From the NCBI GenBank assembly GCA_039191215.1, contig JBCCXT010000008.1, positions 25,220 to 89,219 on the forward strand: 64,000 nt of DNA, in the 5' to 3' direction. The position numbers and the translations under genes were made by a program. The notes under the pieces were generated by a model, which was given only the letters and a program-made list of their open reading frames with translations, was not told the origin of the DNA and searched no databases. The DNA is from HKCCE3408 sp039191215. GTDB taxonomy: Bacteria; Pseudomonadota; Alphaproteobacteria; Rhodobacterales; Rhodobacteraceae. This document shows positions 25,757 through 33,540 of the stretch, in pieces. The stretch's first letter is position 1. Each line of letters begins with the position of its first letter.

Positions 25757-26388
25757 ACCTGGTATCAAAAACACTAACCGATGCGGCGATTGGGGTGGGC
25801 CTGGCCGATGACCCAAAGTCCCTTTCGGTTCTGAAAAAGCCCGGCTGTGCGGCGGCGATTTGGCGGCGCCAGATGCCGGTGGATACGCGCCGCTGGCTCG
25901 ACCAGCTTGACCGAGAGAAATTGCCGCGCGGGCGCCTGATCCTGCGCGCGGGTACCGTGGGCGAGGCGGTGCAGCGGCTCTGCGATATGGCCCAAACGCC
26001 TGTCGGGCGTGAACGGGATTGGCTGCAATCCGATATTGCCAGCATGGCCGCTTTGTTCGCCGATCTGATGGAGTCGGAGTATCTGCGCCTGCGCCTGGAC
26101 GCGGTCTCGACCAATGCCTGCCGGAAATTTCACATCGATACGCTGACTGCTAGACTGGTCTGCACCTATCGCGGCCAAGGCACGCAGTATGGCGTGTCGA
26201 GCGATGGCGGTGATCCGACCCGCGTCTTTCAGGTTGCAACCGGCGCGCCGATCCTGATCCGCGGCACGCTTTGGCCCGAGGGCCCGCCGTCTGGCCTGTT
26301 GCACCGATCCCCGCCGATTGAGGGCACCGGCGAGACGCGTCTTGTGCTTGTTTTGGACCCAGTCTCTGGCCCTGAGGAGATGGCATGA
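25753..26388 (+). CDS. DUF1826-family protein
   Basis: A 211-residue protein starting at GTG that overlaps the cobW-family stop by four bases. The segments DTRRWLDQLDRE, NACRKFHIDTLTARLVCTYRGQGTQYG and GTLWPEGPPSGLLHRSPPIEGTGETRLVLVLDPV match DUF1826. They contain a conserved C-x-x-F-H-x-D that could bind metal. DUF1826 genes commonly accompany CobW/ZigA genes in predicted Zur regulons; their reaction is unknown. The function inferred here is zinc homeostasis. Confidence 0.85.
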   Translation: MNLVSKTLTDAAIGVGLADDPKSLSVLKKPGCAAAIWRRQMPVDTRRWLDQLDREKLPRGRLILRAGTVGEAVQRLCDMAQTPVGRERDWLQSDIASMAALFADLMESEYLRLRLDAVSTNACRKFHIDTLTARLVCTYRGQGTQYGVSSDGGDPTRVFQVATGAPILIRGTLWPEGPPSGLLHRSPPIEGTGETRLVLVLDPVSGPEEMA

Positions 26389-26657
26389 ACGGTAATCTCG
26401 GCGCCAGTACACTGCCGCGCAAACGGCGCCGGAGCGATCCGATGACCGCGTTTGATCAATTGCCGGCGCCCTTGCGGCACTGGTTGTCAGAGGCCGCCCT
26501 GCCCTGGTCGCCAAGATCGGCACTGCGGATCTGGTCAAAGTCAGAGGCCCGCGGCCTCAGCCCGCAAGAGACACTGGATCTGCTGTGCCAAGCCGAAGAA
26601 CGCACGCTAGCACGGGATAAAACCACCGCCAGGCCCGGACCGGAAATCAGCCCATAA
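26385..26657 (+). CDS. DUF6525-family small protein
   Basis: A 90-residue protein overlapping the DUF1826 stop by four bases (ATGA). The Arg-rich start NLGASTLPRKRRRSDPMTAFDQLPAPLRHWLSEAALPWSPRSALRIWSKSEARGLSPQETLDLLCQAEERTLARD resembles a family known from Rhodobacteraceae (DUF6525). Function is unknown. Tight coupling to the cobW-DUF1826 pair suggests a role in the same zinc response. Confidence 0.8.
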   Translation: MNGNLGASTLPRKRRRSDPMTAFDQLPAPLRHWLSEAALPWSPRSALRIWSKSEARGLSPQETLDLLCQAEERTLARDKTTARPGPEISP

Positions 26658-26737
26658 CCTCAGACGGGCGCAAACGCAGTTGTCTTTCGCCAAGTTGCCG
26701 CACTGGCGCCTACCAGCCGCCAAAAGGGCGGTGCCCT

Positions 26738-28543
26738 CTATTGCTCAAACCACCAAACATCGGGCTGCCAGCCGATGAAATCGCCGTAGATCGGGATGGT
26801 CTCGGGATAGCGCAGACCAGCATCATGGGCGATGCGGCTGACCGGCGAATACCAAAACGGGATGACATAGCGCTCTGACATCAAGACCCGGTCGAGCGCG
26901 CGGACGGCGGCGACGAAATCCTCCTGGCTGGGAGACGTCAAAAGCCGTTCAATCATCGCCTCAATGGCAGGATTACACGCGCCCATCAGATTGCGGCTGC
27001 CGGGCTCGTCAGCCATGTCACAGCCGTAGTAGAGCCGCTGCTCGTTGCCGGGGCTCAACGAGAGGCCGCGCGCGTAATGGGTCATGTCAAAATCGTAGGC
27101 ATCGGTGCGTTCGCGGTACTGCGCGCTGTCGATTGTGGTCACCTCGACCTCCACCCCGATCCGGCGCAGCGCTTCGGTGTAGATATTGGCAATCGATTGC
27201 CGCTCGGCCGAGCCCTGCTGCAGCAAGAGCTCAAACACCAATGGGCCATCCGGGCCAGTCATCACCCCATCGATAACTTCAAATCCGGCCTCTTCCAGCA
27301 AAGCCATAGCCGCCGCAGACCCGGCGCGATTGCGTTCCGAGCCATCCGAGACCGGCAGCGCATAGCCCTCCAGGGCACCGGGCAGAAGATCGGCTGAAAA
27401 GGGTTCCAGGAAGGCGGCAACCGTGCCCGTAGCCGGCCCCGGCACCATCCCGAGGACTGAGTTGGAGAAATAAGATGTTGCGCGCGGATCGACGCCATTA
27501 TTGACCGTCTGGCTGACAAATTCGAAGTTGAATGCCTCGATCATTGCCTGGCGGACGCGCCAGTTATCAAACGGCGCTTGGCGGGTGTTCATGACAAAGC
27601 CGTTCATGCCTGATGGGCGGCCATGGGCGATGACGCTTTGCACAACCTCGCCCGAGGCCATGCGCGGGAAGTCATACCGCGTCTCCCAGGCTTGGGCGTT
27701 GGTTTCGCGGATTGTGTTGATCTCCCCGGCGGTGAAGGCCTCGAACATCGCCGTGGCATCGCCGAAAAATTCCAGCCGAACCTCATCGATCACGTTGGTG
27801 CCGCGGCGAAAGCCCAGATCGGCCCCCCAATAGTCTGGATTGCGGGTCAGGGTGACATAGCGCCCGGCCTCAAAATCGGTGACGATGTAGGGCGCGCTTG
27901 CAATTGGGATCACATCGAGGCCGGACGTTTCAAAATCCACCCCGTCCCATTGTGCGGCTTGCAAAATGGGCCGCATGCCCATAATCAGCGCCATTTCTCG
28001 GTTGGGTTCGACAAAGCTGATGCGGATGCCGCGATCGCCCACGGGCTCGATCCGGTCCACGTTGCTCCAGGCGTTGAGATAGCGTGGATGACCCTCGGTG
28101 CCGAGCGTCTCATAGGACCAGATCACATCCGCGACAGTGACCGGGCTGCCGTCGGAAAACTGTGCCTCTGGCCGGAGGTGAAATTCGACCCAAGCGCCGT
28201 CCGGGTCCGCCTCAACCGATTCGGCCAAGAGGCCGTAAAGCGTGAACGGTTCGTCATAGGATCGGCCCAAAAGCGATTCGTATGCCAAGAATCGCAGCTG
28301 CCAGGGGACGCGCCCAATGCGCGAATGCGGGTTCAGGCTGTCAAACGATCCGGTCTCGCCCGTGACAATTCGCCCCCCCGTCGGTGCATCTGGGTTGGCA
28401 TAGGGCAAATGCGCAAAATCTGGTGGCAGAGCAGGCGCCCCATACATAGCAATGCCGTGGGCAGGTTGTGCACTGGTCCCTGTGGTTAACCCCAAAGCCA
28501 ACAAAGCGGCGCTGACGCCGGCGCGCAACAATCCGGTGATCAT
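26738..28543 (-). CDS. Family-5 extracellular solute-binding protein (YejA/peptide type)
   Basis: A 601-residue periplasmic binding protein. Residues 1 to about 25 (MITGLLRAGVSAALLALGLTTGTSAQPA) are a signal peptide. ALPPDFAHLPYANPDAPTGGRIVTGETGSFDSLNPHS, LAYESLLGRS, FHLRPEAQFSDGSPVTVADVIWSYE and NWRVRQAMIEAFNFE are typical of the YejA/DppA class, which binds peptides or microcin-C-like compounds. AGGGGAA before ATG 28543 sets the start. No permease or ATPase genes are adjacent, so it is an orphan here. A candidate small RNA with complementarity to its ribosome site is encoded divergently about 115 bp upstream. Confidence 0.92.
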   Translation of the reverse strand: MITGLLRAGVSAALLALGLTTGTSAQPAHGIAMYGAPALPPDFAHLPYANPDAPTGGRIVTGETGSFDSLNPHSRIGRVPWQLRFLAYESLLGRSYDEPFTLYGLLAESVEADPDGAWVEFHLRPEAQFSDGSPVTVADVIWSYETLGTEGHPRYLNAWSNVDRIEPVGDRGIRISFVEPNREMALIMGMRPILQAAQWDGVDFETSGLDVIPIASAPYIVTDFEAGRYVTLTRNPDYWGADLGFRRGTNVIDEVRLEFFGDATAMFEAFTAGEINTIRETNAQAWETRYDFPRMASGEVVQSVIAHGRPSGMNGFVMNTRQAPFDNWRVRQAMIEAFNFEFVSQTVNNGVDPRATSYFSNSVLGMVPGPATGTVAAFLEPFSADLLPGALEGYALPVSDGSERNRAGSAAAMALLEEAGFEVIDGVMTGPDGPLVFELLLQQGSAERQSIANIYTEALRRIGVEVEVTTIDSAQYRERTDAYDFDMTHYARGLSLSPGNEQRLYYGCDMADEPGSRNLMGACNPAIEAMIERLLTSPSQEDFVAAVRALDRVLMSERYVIPFWYSPVSRIAHDAGLRYPETIPIYGDFIGWQPDVWWFEQ

Positions 28544-28622
28544 AGAAGTTTCCCCTGCCTGACACATTGCTGTTTTGTGATCCAAGGCTACCGCCGGGTG
28601 TGAGCCTTTTCAAACTTTTAGG

Positions 28623-28652
28623 TTGAACAAGGTCCAAGCCTCTGCTTATAAC
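28623..28652 (+). promoter_or_regulatory. Sigma70-type promoter of candidate small RNA
   Basis: TTGAAC (28623-28628) and TATAAC (28647-28652) are separated by 18 bases and fit the -35/-10 pattern. Transcription would begin near 28659. Confidence 0.55.
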
Positions 28653-28658
28653 AATCTT

Positions 28659-28733
28659 ACTGCTCGATAGGTTTCTTGCCTGTATGAAACCTGCCTCAAT
28701 AACTTAACGCCGGCCTTGTGCCGGCGTTTTTTT
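28659..28733 (+). ncRNA. Candidate small regulatory RNA (about 75 nt)
   Basis: A good promoter is followed by a hairpin (AGGTTTC 28669-28675 with GAAACCT 28686-28692, 10-base loop TTGCCTGTAT). A single-stranded CT-rich linker comes next, then a perfect intrinsic terminator (ACGCCGGC 28707-28714 with GCCGGCGT 28720-28727, loop CTTGT, then seven T). No open reading frame of note is present and no gene lies upstream on this strand that needs this terminator. It lies in the 530-bp gap between the orphan solute-binding protein and the 3-hydroxybutyrate dehydrogenase gene. I do not recognise it as a named RNA family. The loop and the linker can each pair with the ribosome-binding region of the divergent binding-protein mRNA. 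Confidence 0.6.
28707..28733 (+). terminator. Intrinsic terminator of candidate small RNA
   Basis: An 8-bp perfect GC-rich stem with a 5-base loop and a 7-T run makes this the clearest rho-independent terminator in the window. Confidence 0.85.
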
Positions 28734-29074
28734 ATCCACATCGATCCGTTGTTTCGAGGCTGACATGCCGCCCGCTTGTCAACCATGCCCGCCGCGATCC
28801 GTGTGCAGCGCGTTTCCTATGCCGCCGGACGCCACGCCGGCCACCGCGCGGTTGTTATGGATTTATTTACCAATGATGGGGCGGCCAATTCGGCTCGGAT
28901 CAAGCGGCGGCACCAAGCGAGCGCGCTTCTTACTTTGACAGAGCGAACACGCCGCTGCCCCGGCAACAGGCTGCCTGCATCCGCCAGTATTCGCCGCGGT
29001 GCAGAGACTTTCCCTACCCCGCGGCTGCGATTACTGTGGCGCCAGGGTATGGATTGCAAAAAGGGGCACGGGCC
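28734..29074. other. Upstream region of bdhA
   Basis: About 340 bp show no supported gene. The plus-strand frame 28776-29117 lacks any family resemblance, is Arg/Ala-rich in the way GC-rich noise is, and runs into bdhA in another frame. Confidence 0.45.
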
Positions 29075-29860
29075 ATGGCGATCACCATTTCACTGGAAAA
29101 CAAAACGGCCGTCGTGACGGGGTCCAATTCGGGGATCGGCTACGGGCTCGCGCGCGAATTGGCCCGTGCGGGCGCCCATGTCGTGCTCAACAGCTTCACA
29201 GACACCGCCGAGGACCACGCCCTTGCCGCAGGCATCGCCGAGGAATTTGGCGTGACCGCGCGCTACATTAAGGCCGATATGTCCAAAGCCGATGAATGCC
29301 GCGGCCTGATTGAAGCCGCAGGCGATTGCGACATCCTGGTGAACAATGCAGGTATTCAGTTTGTCTCCAAGATCGATGAGTTTCCGCAGGACAAATGGGA
29401 CGCGATTATCGCGATCAATATGAACTCGGCCTTTCACACAATCGCCGCCGCCCTGCCAAAGATGCGGGCGGCCGGCTGGGGCCGGATTGTGAACGTCGCC
29501 TCCGCCCATGGTTTGCGCGCAAGCGCCTACAAAGCCGCCTATATCACCGCCAAACATGGCGTGGTCGGTATGACAAAAGCGGTGGCGATGGAAACGGCCG
29601 AGGAACCGATCACCTGCAATGCCATTTGCCCGGGCTATGTGCTGACACCGATCGTGGAAAAACAGATCCCCGAACAGATGAAAGAACACGGTATGGACCG
29701 CGAAACCGTGCTACGCGACGTGATCCTGAAAAAGCATCCCAGCCACGAATTTGCGACGATCGAAGAGATGGGCGCGGCGTGTATGTTCCTGTGCGGGCCG
29801 CATTCGGCACAGATCACCGGCACGACGATTAGCGTCGATGGCGGCTGGACGGCGGGATAA
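29075..29860 (+). CDS. bdhA: 3-hydroxybutyrate dehydrogenase
   Basis: A 261-residue SDR enzyme that interconverts 3-hydroxybutyrate and acetoacetate with NAD, acting in polyhydroxybutyrate and ketone-body use. The cofactor motif TGSNSGIGYGLA lies near residue 14. NNAGIQFVSKIDEFP, NVASAHGLRAS and YKAAYITAKHGVVGMTKAVAME (YxxxK) follow, then CPGYVLTPIVEKQI. The frame opens at 29036; ATG 29075 gives the family N terminus. A patatin gene follows after 36 bp, a frequent pairing in Rhodobacteraceae. Confidence 0.93.
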   Translation: MAITISLENKTAVVTGSNSGIGYGLARELARAGAHVVLNSFTDTAEDHALAAGIAEEFGVTARYIKADMSKADECRGLIEAAGDCDILVNNAGIQFVSKIDEFPQDKWDAIIAINMNSAFHTIAAALPKMRAAGWGRIVNVASAHGLRASAYKAAYITAKHGVVGMTKAVAMETAEEPITCNAICPGYVLTPIVEKQIPEQMKEHGMDRETVLRDVILKKHPSHEFATIEEMGAACMFLCGPHSAQITGTTISVDGGWTAG

Positions 29861-29896
29861 GCGGAACGTTCAACGCAGACCAAAAAGGGGCGTGAC

Positions 29897-30955
29897 GTGG
29901 CAAAATCAACTGCCAAGAAGAAACCTAAGACGCGGCGCATCAACCTGGCCCTGCAAGGCGGCGGCGCGCATGGCGCATTCACCTGGGGCGTGCTCGACCG
30001 GCTTCTTGAAGAGCCTGATCTAGAGATTGCCGCGATCTCCGGCACCTCTGCCGGCGCGCTGAACGGGGCGGCCGTTAAATCTGGTCTGGCGGCAGGAGGT
30101 GCGGCGGCGGCGCAAGACAATCTGACCTGGTTTTGGGAACAGCTCGGCGCCATCGATGATCCGCGGTTTTTGCCCTGGCTCGAGGCGGTCTCACCCGCGG
30201 CTGTATCGGGCATGATCGAGATGTCGCTGCCCTTTGCTGTGGCCGATGGGATCACGCGCGTTGTGAGCCCCTATGACAGCGGTGTGTTTTATTCCAACGC
30301 CCTGCATCCGATCGTGTCGAAGCTGCATTACGACACAATCTGCGGCGAGGCCGGGCCGCGCCTGGCAATCTGTGCCACCAATGTTCGCAGTGGAAAGATC
30401 CGGGTCTTTGAGGGCGACGACATCACGCCAGAGGCGCTGATGGCCTCGGCCTGTTTGCCGACGATCTATCGCGCGGTTGAAATCGACGACCCCGCGACCG
30501 GCCAGACAGAGGCCTATTGGGATGGCGGCTATACCGGCAATCCCGCACTTTTCCCATTGTTTCGCAATGACTTGCCCGATGATATTGTCATTATCAACAT
30601 CAATCCGCTTTACCGCGGCGACCTGCCGACAACCGCGCGAGAGATCCAAAATCGGATCAACGAGATCAGCTTCAACTCGTCTTTGCTGCGCGAATTGCGC
30701 GCGATTGCCTTTGTCAAGCGCCTGATTGCCGAAGAACGCATGCCGCGTGGCCAGATGAAGGATATGCATATCCATATGATCGCCGATGACAGCCTGATGG
30801 CGCAGCTTTCGGTCGCAACCAAGCTGGTGCCGACGCCCCAGGTTCTGCATCAATTGCGCAAAGCGGGCCACAATGCGGCAGAGCACTTTTTGTCCGAACA
30901 TGGCGGCGCAATTGGGCATCATAGCAGTGTTGATCTGCCGGCGATGTTTGACTGA
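29897..30955 (+). CDS. Patatin-like phospholipase
   Basis: A 352-residue lipid acyl hydrolase. ALQGGGAHGAFTWGVLDRLLE is the oxyanion-hole glycine motif. ISGTSAGALNGA carries the GxSxG nucleophile Ser. DGGYTGNPALFPL carries the DGG catalytic Asp. The N terminus is Lys-rich (AKSTAKKKPKTRR), so it is cytosolic or membrane-peripheral. Placement between 3-hydroxybutyrate dehydrogenase and an acyl-CoA ligase suggests lipid or polyhydroxyalkanoate breakdown, possibly as a PHB depolymerase-like hydrolase, which is inference. Confidence 0.92.
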   Translation: MAKSTAKKKPKTRRINLALQGGGAHGAFTWGVLDRLLEEPDLEIAAISGTSAGALNGAAVKSGLAAGGAAAAQDNLTWFWEQLGAIDDPRFLPWLEAVSPAAVSGMIEMSLPFAVADGITRVVSPYDSGVFYSNALHPIVSKLHYDTICGEAGPRLAICATNVRSGKIRVFEGDDITPEALMASACLPTIYRAVEIDDPATGQTEAYWDGGYTGNPALFPLFRNDLPDDIVIININPLYRGDLPTTAREIQNRINEISFNSSLLRELRAIAFVKRLIAEERMPRGQMKDMHIHMIADDSLMAQLSVATKLVPTPQVLHQLRKAGHNAAEHFLSEHGGAIGHHSSVDLPAMFD

Positions 30956-30956
30956 G

Positions 30957-32435
30957 GTGCAAACACCCTGCCCCGCGCCGTTCAATCTGGCCGATTATGT
31001 CCTGACAGCCGGGCGCGCGACGCCCGAGAAGATCGCGCTTGTTGTCATGGGGCTCAGCCGCTCTGAACGCTGGTCCTACGCCCGGCTTGAGGCGGCGGTA
31101 CTGGGCATGGCCGGGGCGTTATCTGCCCGTGTGAAGCCTGGCGGGCGCATCCTTTTGCGGCTTGGCAACACGCCCGATTTCCCGGTTGCGTTTCTGGGCG
31201 CGGTCGCCGCAGGGCTGGTCCCGATGCCCAGTTCTTCGTCCCTGACGGGGCCAGAGATCACTCGGTTGGCCAATCTGACCGACCCCGATTTGATCCTTGC
31301 AGCCCCGGGCATCGACCTGCCCGATCACCCCGCCCCGGTCGAAGGGGATTTGGCGACGCTGGCGGCTCATAGTCCCGGCAAAATGCAAATGGGCGATCCG
31401 AACCGTCTGGCATACATCGTTTTCACCTCCGGCTCATCGGGAGAGCCGCGCGCGGTGGCGCACGCGCATCGGGCGATCTGGGCGCGACGGATGATGTGGC
31501 GGGGCTGGTACGGACTGAGACCTGAGGATCGGCTGTGCCATTCAGGCGCCTTCAACTGGACCTATACGCTAGGGACCGGCCTGTTTGATCCTTGGGCGGC
31601 CGGTGCAACGGCCTTAATTGCACATGACCGCGTGGAACCCGCCCAGCTTCCGCTTCTTCTCAGGCGCCATGACGCGAGCATTTTTGCCTCTGTCCCCGGT
31701 ATTTACCGAAAAGTCCTGAAAGCACCGCTGCCCGCCCTGCCGCGGCTTCGCCATGGTCTTTCGGCTGGTGAGCGGTTGGCCCCAACCCTGCGCACGGCAT
31801 GGCAGGACGCGACCGGCACGGATATTCACGAAGCGCTTGGCATGTCAGAGATCTCGACCTTCATATCTGGCGCGCCGTCCCGGCCCGCGCCGGATGGCAG
31901 CACGGGATATGCCCAGGCGGGCCGCCGCATCGCCATTTTGGACGATCACGGCGCTGAGCTGCCGCCAGGTACGCCTGGCATTTTAGCCGTGCATCGCGAC
32001 GATCCGGGCTTGATGCTGGGGTATCTGGACGGGGCCACGCCATATTTGCCGCTTACGGGTGAGTGGTTTTTGACCGGCGATCAGGTCAGTTTGGGCATGG
32101 ACGGCGCCGCGCAGTACCAGGCGCGCCGCGACGAGCTTTTAACCGCTGGCGGGTTTCGCGTGGCGCCGGCAGAAATTGAGGCGGCCTTTGCCGACGCGCC
32201 GGGCCTTTCCGATTGCGCGGCGTGCGAAATCGACATCTCAGACGATGTCCGCATCATTGCATTGGCGCACGAAGGCTCTGCGCAGGAAGACGACCTCACC
32301 CCCCTCGCCGCCGCGCGTCTGGCACGCTACAAGCAACCGAAGGTCTTTGTTCGCCTAAGCGCACTGCCGCGCGGCTCCAACGGCAAACTGAACCGAAAAA
32401 GTCTGGCCCGCCTGATCAAAGAAAGCATGCCATGA
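30957..32435 (+). CDS. AMP-dependent acyl-CoA synthetase
   Basis: A 492-residue ANL enzyme with FTSGSSGEPRAVAHAH (phosphate-binding motif), EALGMSEISTFISG, GEWFLTGDQVSLGMDGAAQYQARRDELLTAGGFRVAPAEIE and the C-terminal PRGSNGKLNRKSL catalytic Lys. It resembles benzoate-CoA-ligase-like members; the acid is unknown. I start at GTG 30957, one base after the patatin stop; the frame extends to 30873 inside patatin without homologous residues. It overlaps the next gene by four bases. Confidence 0.88.
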   Translation: MQTPCPAPFNLADYVLTAGRATPEKIALVVMGLSRSERWSYARLEAAVLGMAGALSARVKPGGRILLRLGNTPDFPVAFLGAVAAGLVPMPSSSSLTGPEITRLANLTDPDLILAAPGIDLPDHPAPVEGDLATLAAHSPGKMQMGDPNRLAYIVFTSGSSGEPRAVAHAHRAIWARRMMWRGWYGLRPEDRLCHSGAFNWTYTLGTGLFDPWAAGATALIAHDRVEPAQLPLLLRRHDASIFASVPGIYRKVLKAPLPALPRLRHGLSAGERLAPTLRTAWQDATGTDIHEALGMSEISTFISGAPSRPAPDGSTGYAQAGRRIAILDDHGAELPPGTPGILAVHRDDPGLMLGYLDGATPYLPLTGEWFLTGDQVSLGMDGAAQYQARRDELLTAGGFRVAPAEIEAAFADAPGLSDCAACEIDISDDVRIIALAHEGSAQEDDLTPLAAARLARYKQPKVFVRLSALPRGSNGKLNRKSLARLIKESMP

Positions 32436-33076
32436 TCCGCCTTGATATCTTGTCCGATCCGATCTGTCCGTGGTGCTATATTGGCTGGACCCAGCTTAGG
32501 CGCGCGCTGGAAGATCATGGCGACAGCCCGTTTGAGATCGAATGGCATCCGTTTCAATTAAACCCCGACATGCCGAAGGACGGCATGGATCGAAGCGCTT
32601 ATCTGGAATGGAAATTTGGCGGGCCGGACGGTGCGTCACAGGTCTATGGCCGCATTGCCGATCATGCCCGTTCCATCGGGCTCGATCTGGAATTTGACGC
32701 AATCGCCCGCACGCCCAACACGCTGGATGCGCATCGCCTGATCCATTGGGCCGGACTTGAAGCGCGCCAGACGCCCATCGTGCTCGCGTTGTTTCAGGCC
32801 TATTTCAAAGATGGGCGCGATATAGGCGCGGCAGAGGTTCTGCTTGATGTCGCTGAGGCCGCGGGGCTCGACCGGGCGATGATTGAGCGGCTGTTGTCGG
32901 GCGATGCTGATGCCGAGGATATCCGCGCTCGCGACGCCCATGCCCGCGCGCGCGGCGTGACCGGCGTGCCGACCTTTGTGATCGCCAGCCAACATGTTCT
33001 GCCTGGCGCGCAACCGGCCGAGACCTGGGCCCGCGTTATTGAAGAATTGGCAGCAAAAGCCGCGCCGGCCCCATGA
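32432..33076 (+). CDS. DsbA-family oxidoreductase (FrnE-like)
   Basis: A 214-residue cytosolic thioredoxin-fold protein. SDPICPWCYIGWTQL carries the CPWC redox motif at about residues 11-14. EWHPFQLNPDMPKDGMDR, NTLDAHRLIHWA and GVTGVPTFVIASQHVLPGAQP (cis-Pro loop) match the FrnE/2-hydroxychromene-2-carboxylate isomerase group. There is no signal peptide. It starts on the ATGA shared with the ligase stop and ends overlapping the next gene, so the five genes from bdhA to the membrane protein read as one operon. Confidence 0.92.
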   Translation: MIRLDILSDPICPWCYIGWTQLRRALEDHGDSPFEIEWHPFQLNPDMPKDGMDRSAYLEWKFGGPDGASQVYGRIADHARSIGLDLEFDAIARTPNTLDAHRLIHWAGLEARQTPIVLALFQAYFKDGRDIGAAEVLLDVAEAAGLDRAMIERLLSGDADAEDIRARDAHARARGVTGVPTFVIASQHVLPGAQPAETWARVIEELAAKAAPAP

Positions 33077-33540
33077 TTACTGCGCACCTGCCTGCAGGCT
33101 ACGTCCTTTCACGCGGGTTTGTTTGGTCCGGTGCGGCGCTGGTCGCGGCACTTTTGGGGAGCATCTGGCCCGATCTAGACTTGATCTGGTTTTACCTCAT
33201 CGACGACCGCGCGTTTCATCACCATCGGTACTGGGTTCACGCGCCAGCCTTCGCCTTGGCAATCTCGGCGGGCATATGGCTTTTTTGCCGCGCAACAGCA
33301 CCGAAATGGGCGCCAGTGATCATCGCCTTCGGCGCGGGTTGGTGCCTTCATATCGCATTGGACGGTATCGCAGGCGGGGTAATGTGGCATTGGCCCATAT
33401 CTGATGCGTTTTATGTGCTTGTTGACGTCCCTGCCCGCTTTGATCGATGGATGTTGTCGTTTTTGGTGCATTGGACCATGCTTTTAGAGGCCTCCATCTG
33501 GGTAGTGGCGGCCTTTCTTTGGTGGCGCAAAGATGGCTAA
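33073..33540 (+). CDS. YdjM/DUF457-type membrane-bound metal-dependent hydrolase homologue
   Basis: A 155-residue inner-membrane protein with about four hydrophobic segments. It carries LLGSIWPDLDLIWFYLIDDRAFHHHRYWVHA and LHIALDGI, matching the D-x-D / HHR..TH / H-x-x-x-D metal-site pattern of the YdjM-like family (inner-membrane metal-dependent hydrolases). The substrate is unknown. It overlaps the stop of the DsbA-like gene by four bases and the start of the transporter by eight. Confidence 0.75.
   Translation: MITAHLPAGYVLSRGFVWSGAALVAALLGSIWPDLDLIWFYLIDDRAFHHHRYWVHAPAFALAISAGIWLFCRATAPKWAPVIIAFGAGWCLHIALDGIAGGVMWHWPISDAFYVLVDVPARFDRWMLSFLVHWTMLLEASIWVVAAFLWWRKDG

Noticed and set aside
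28776..29117. Plus-strand frame of 113 codons between the small RNA and bdhA
   Set aside because: Its composition is GC-noise (Arg/Ala-rich), it overlaps bdhA in another frame, and no ribosome site is convincing.
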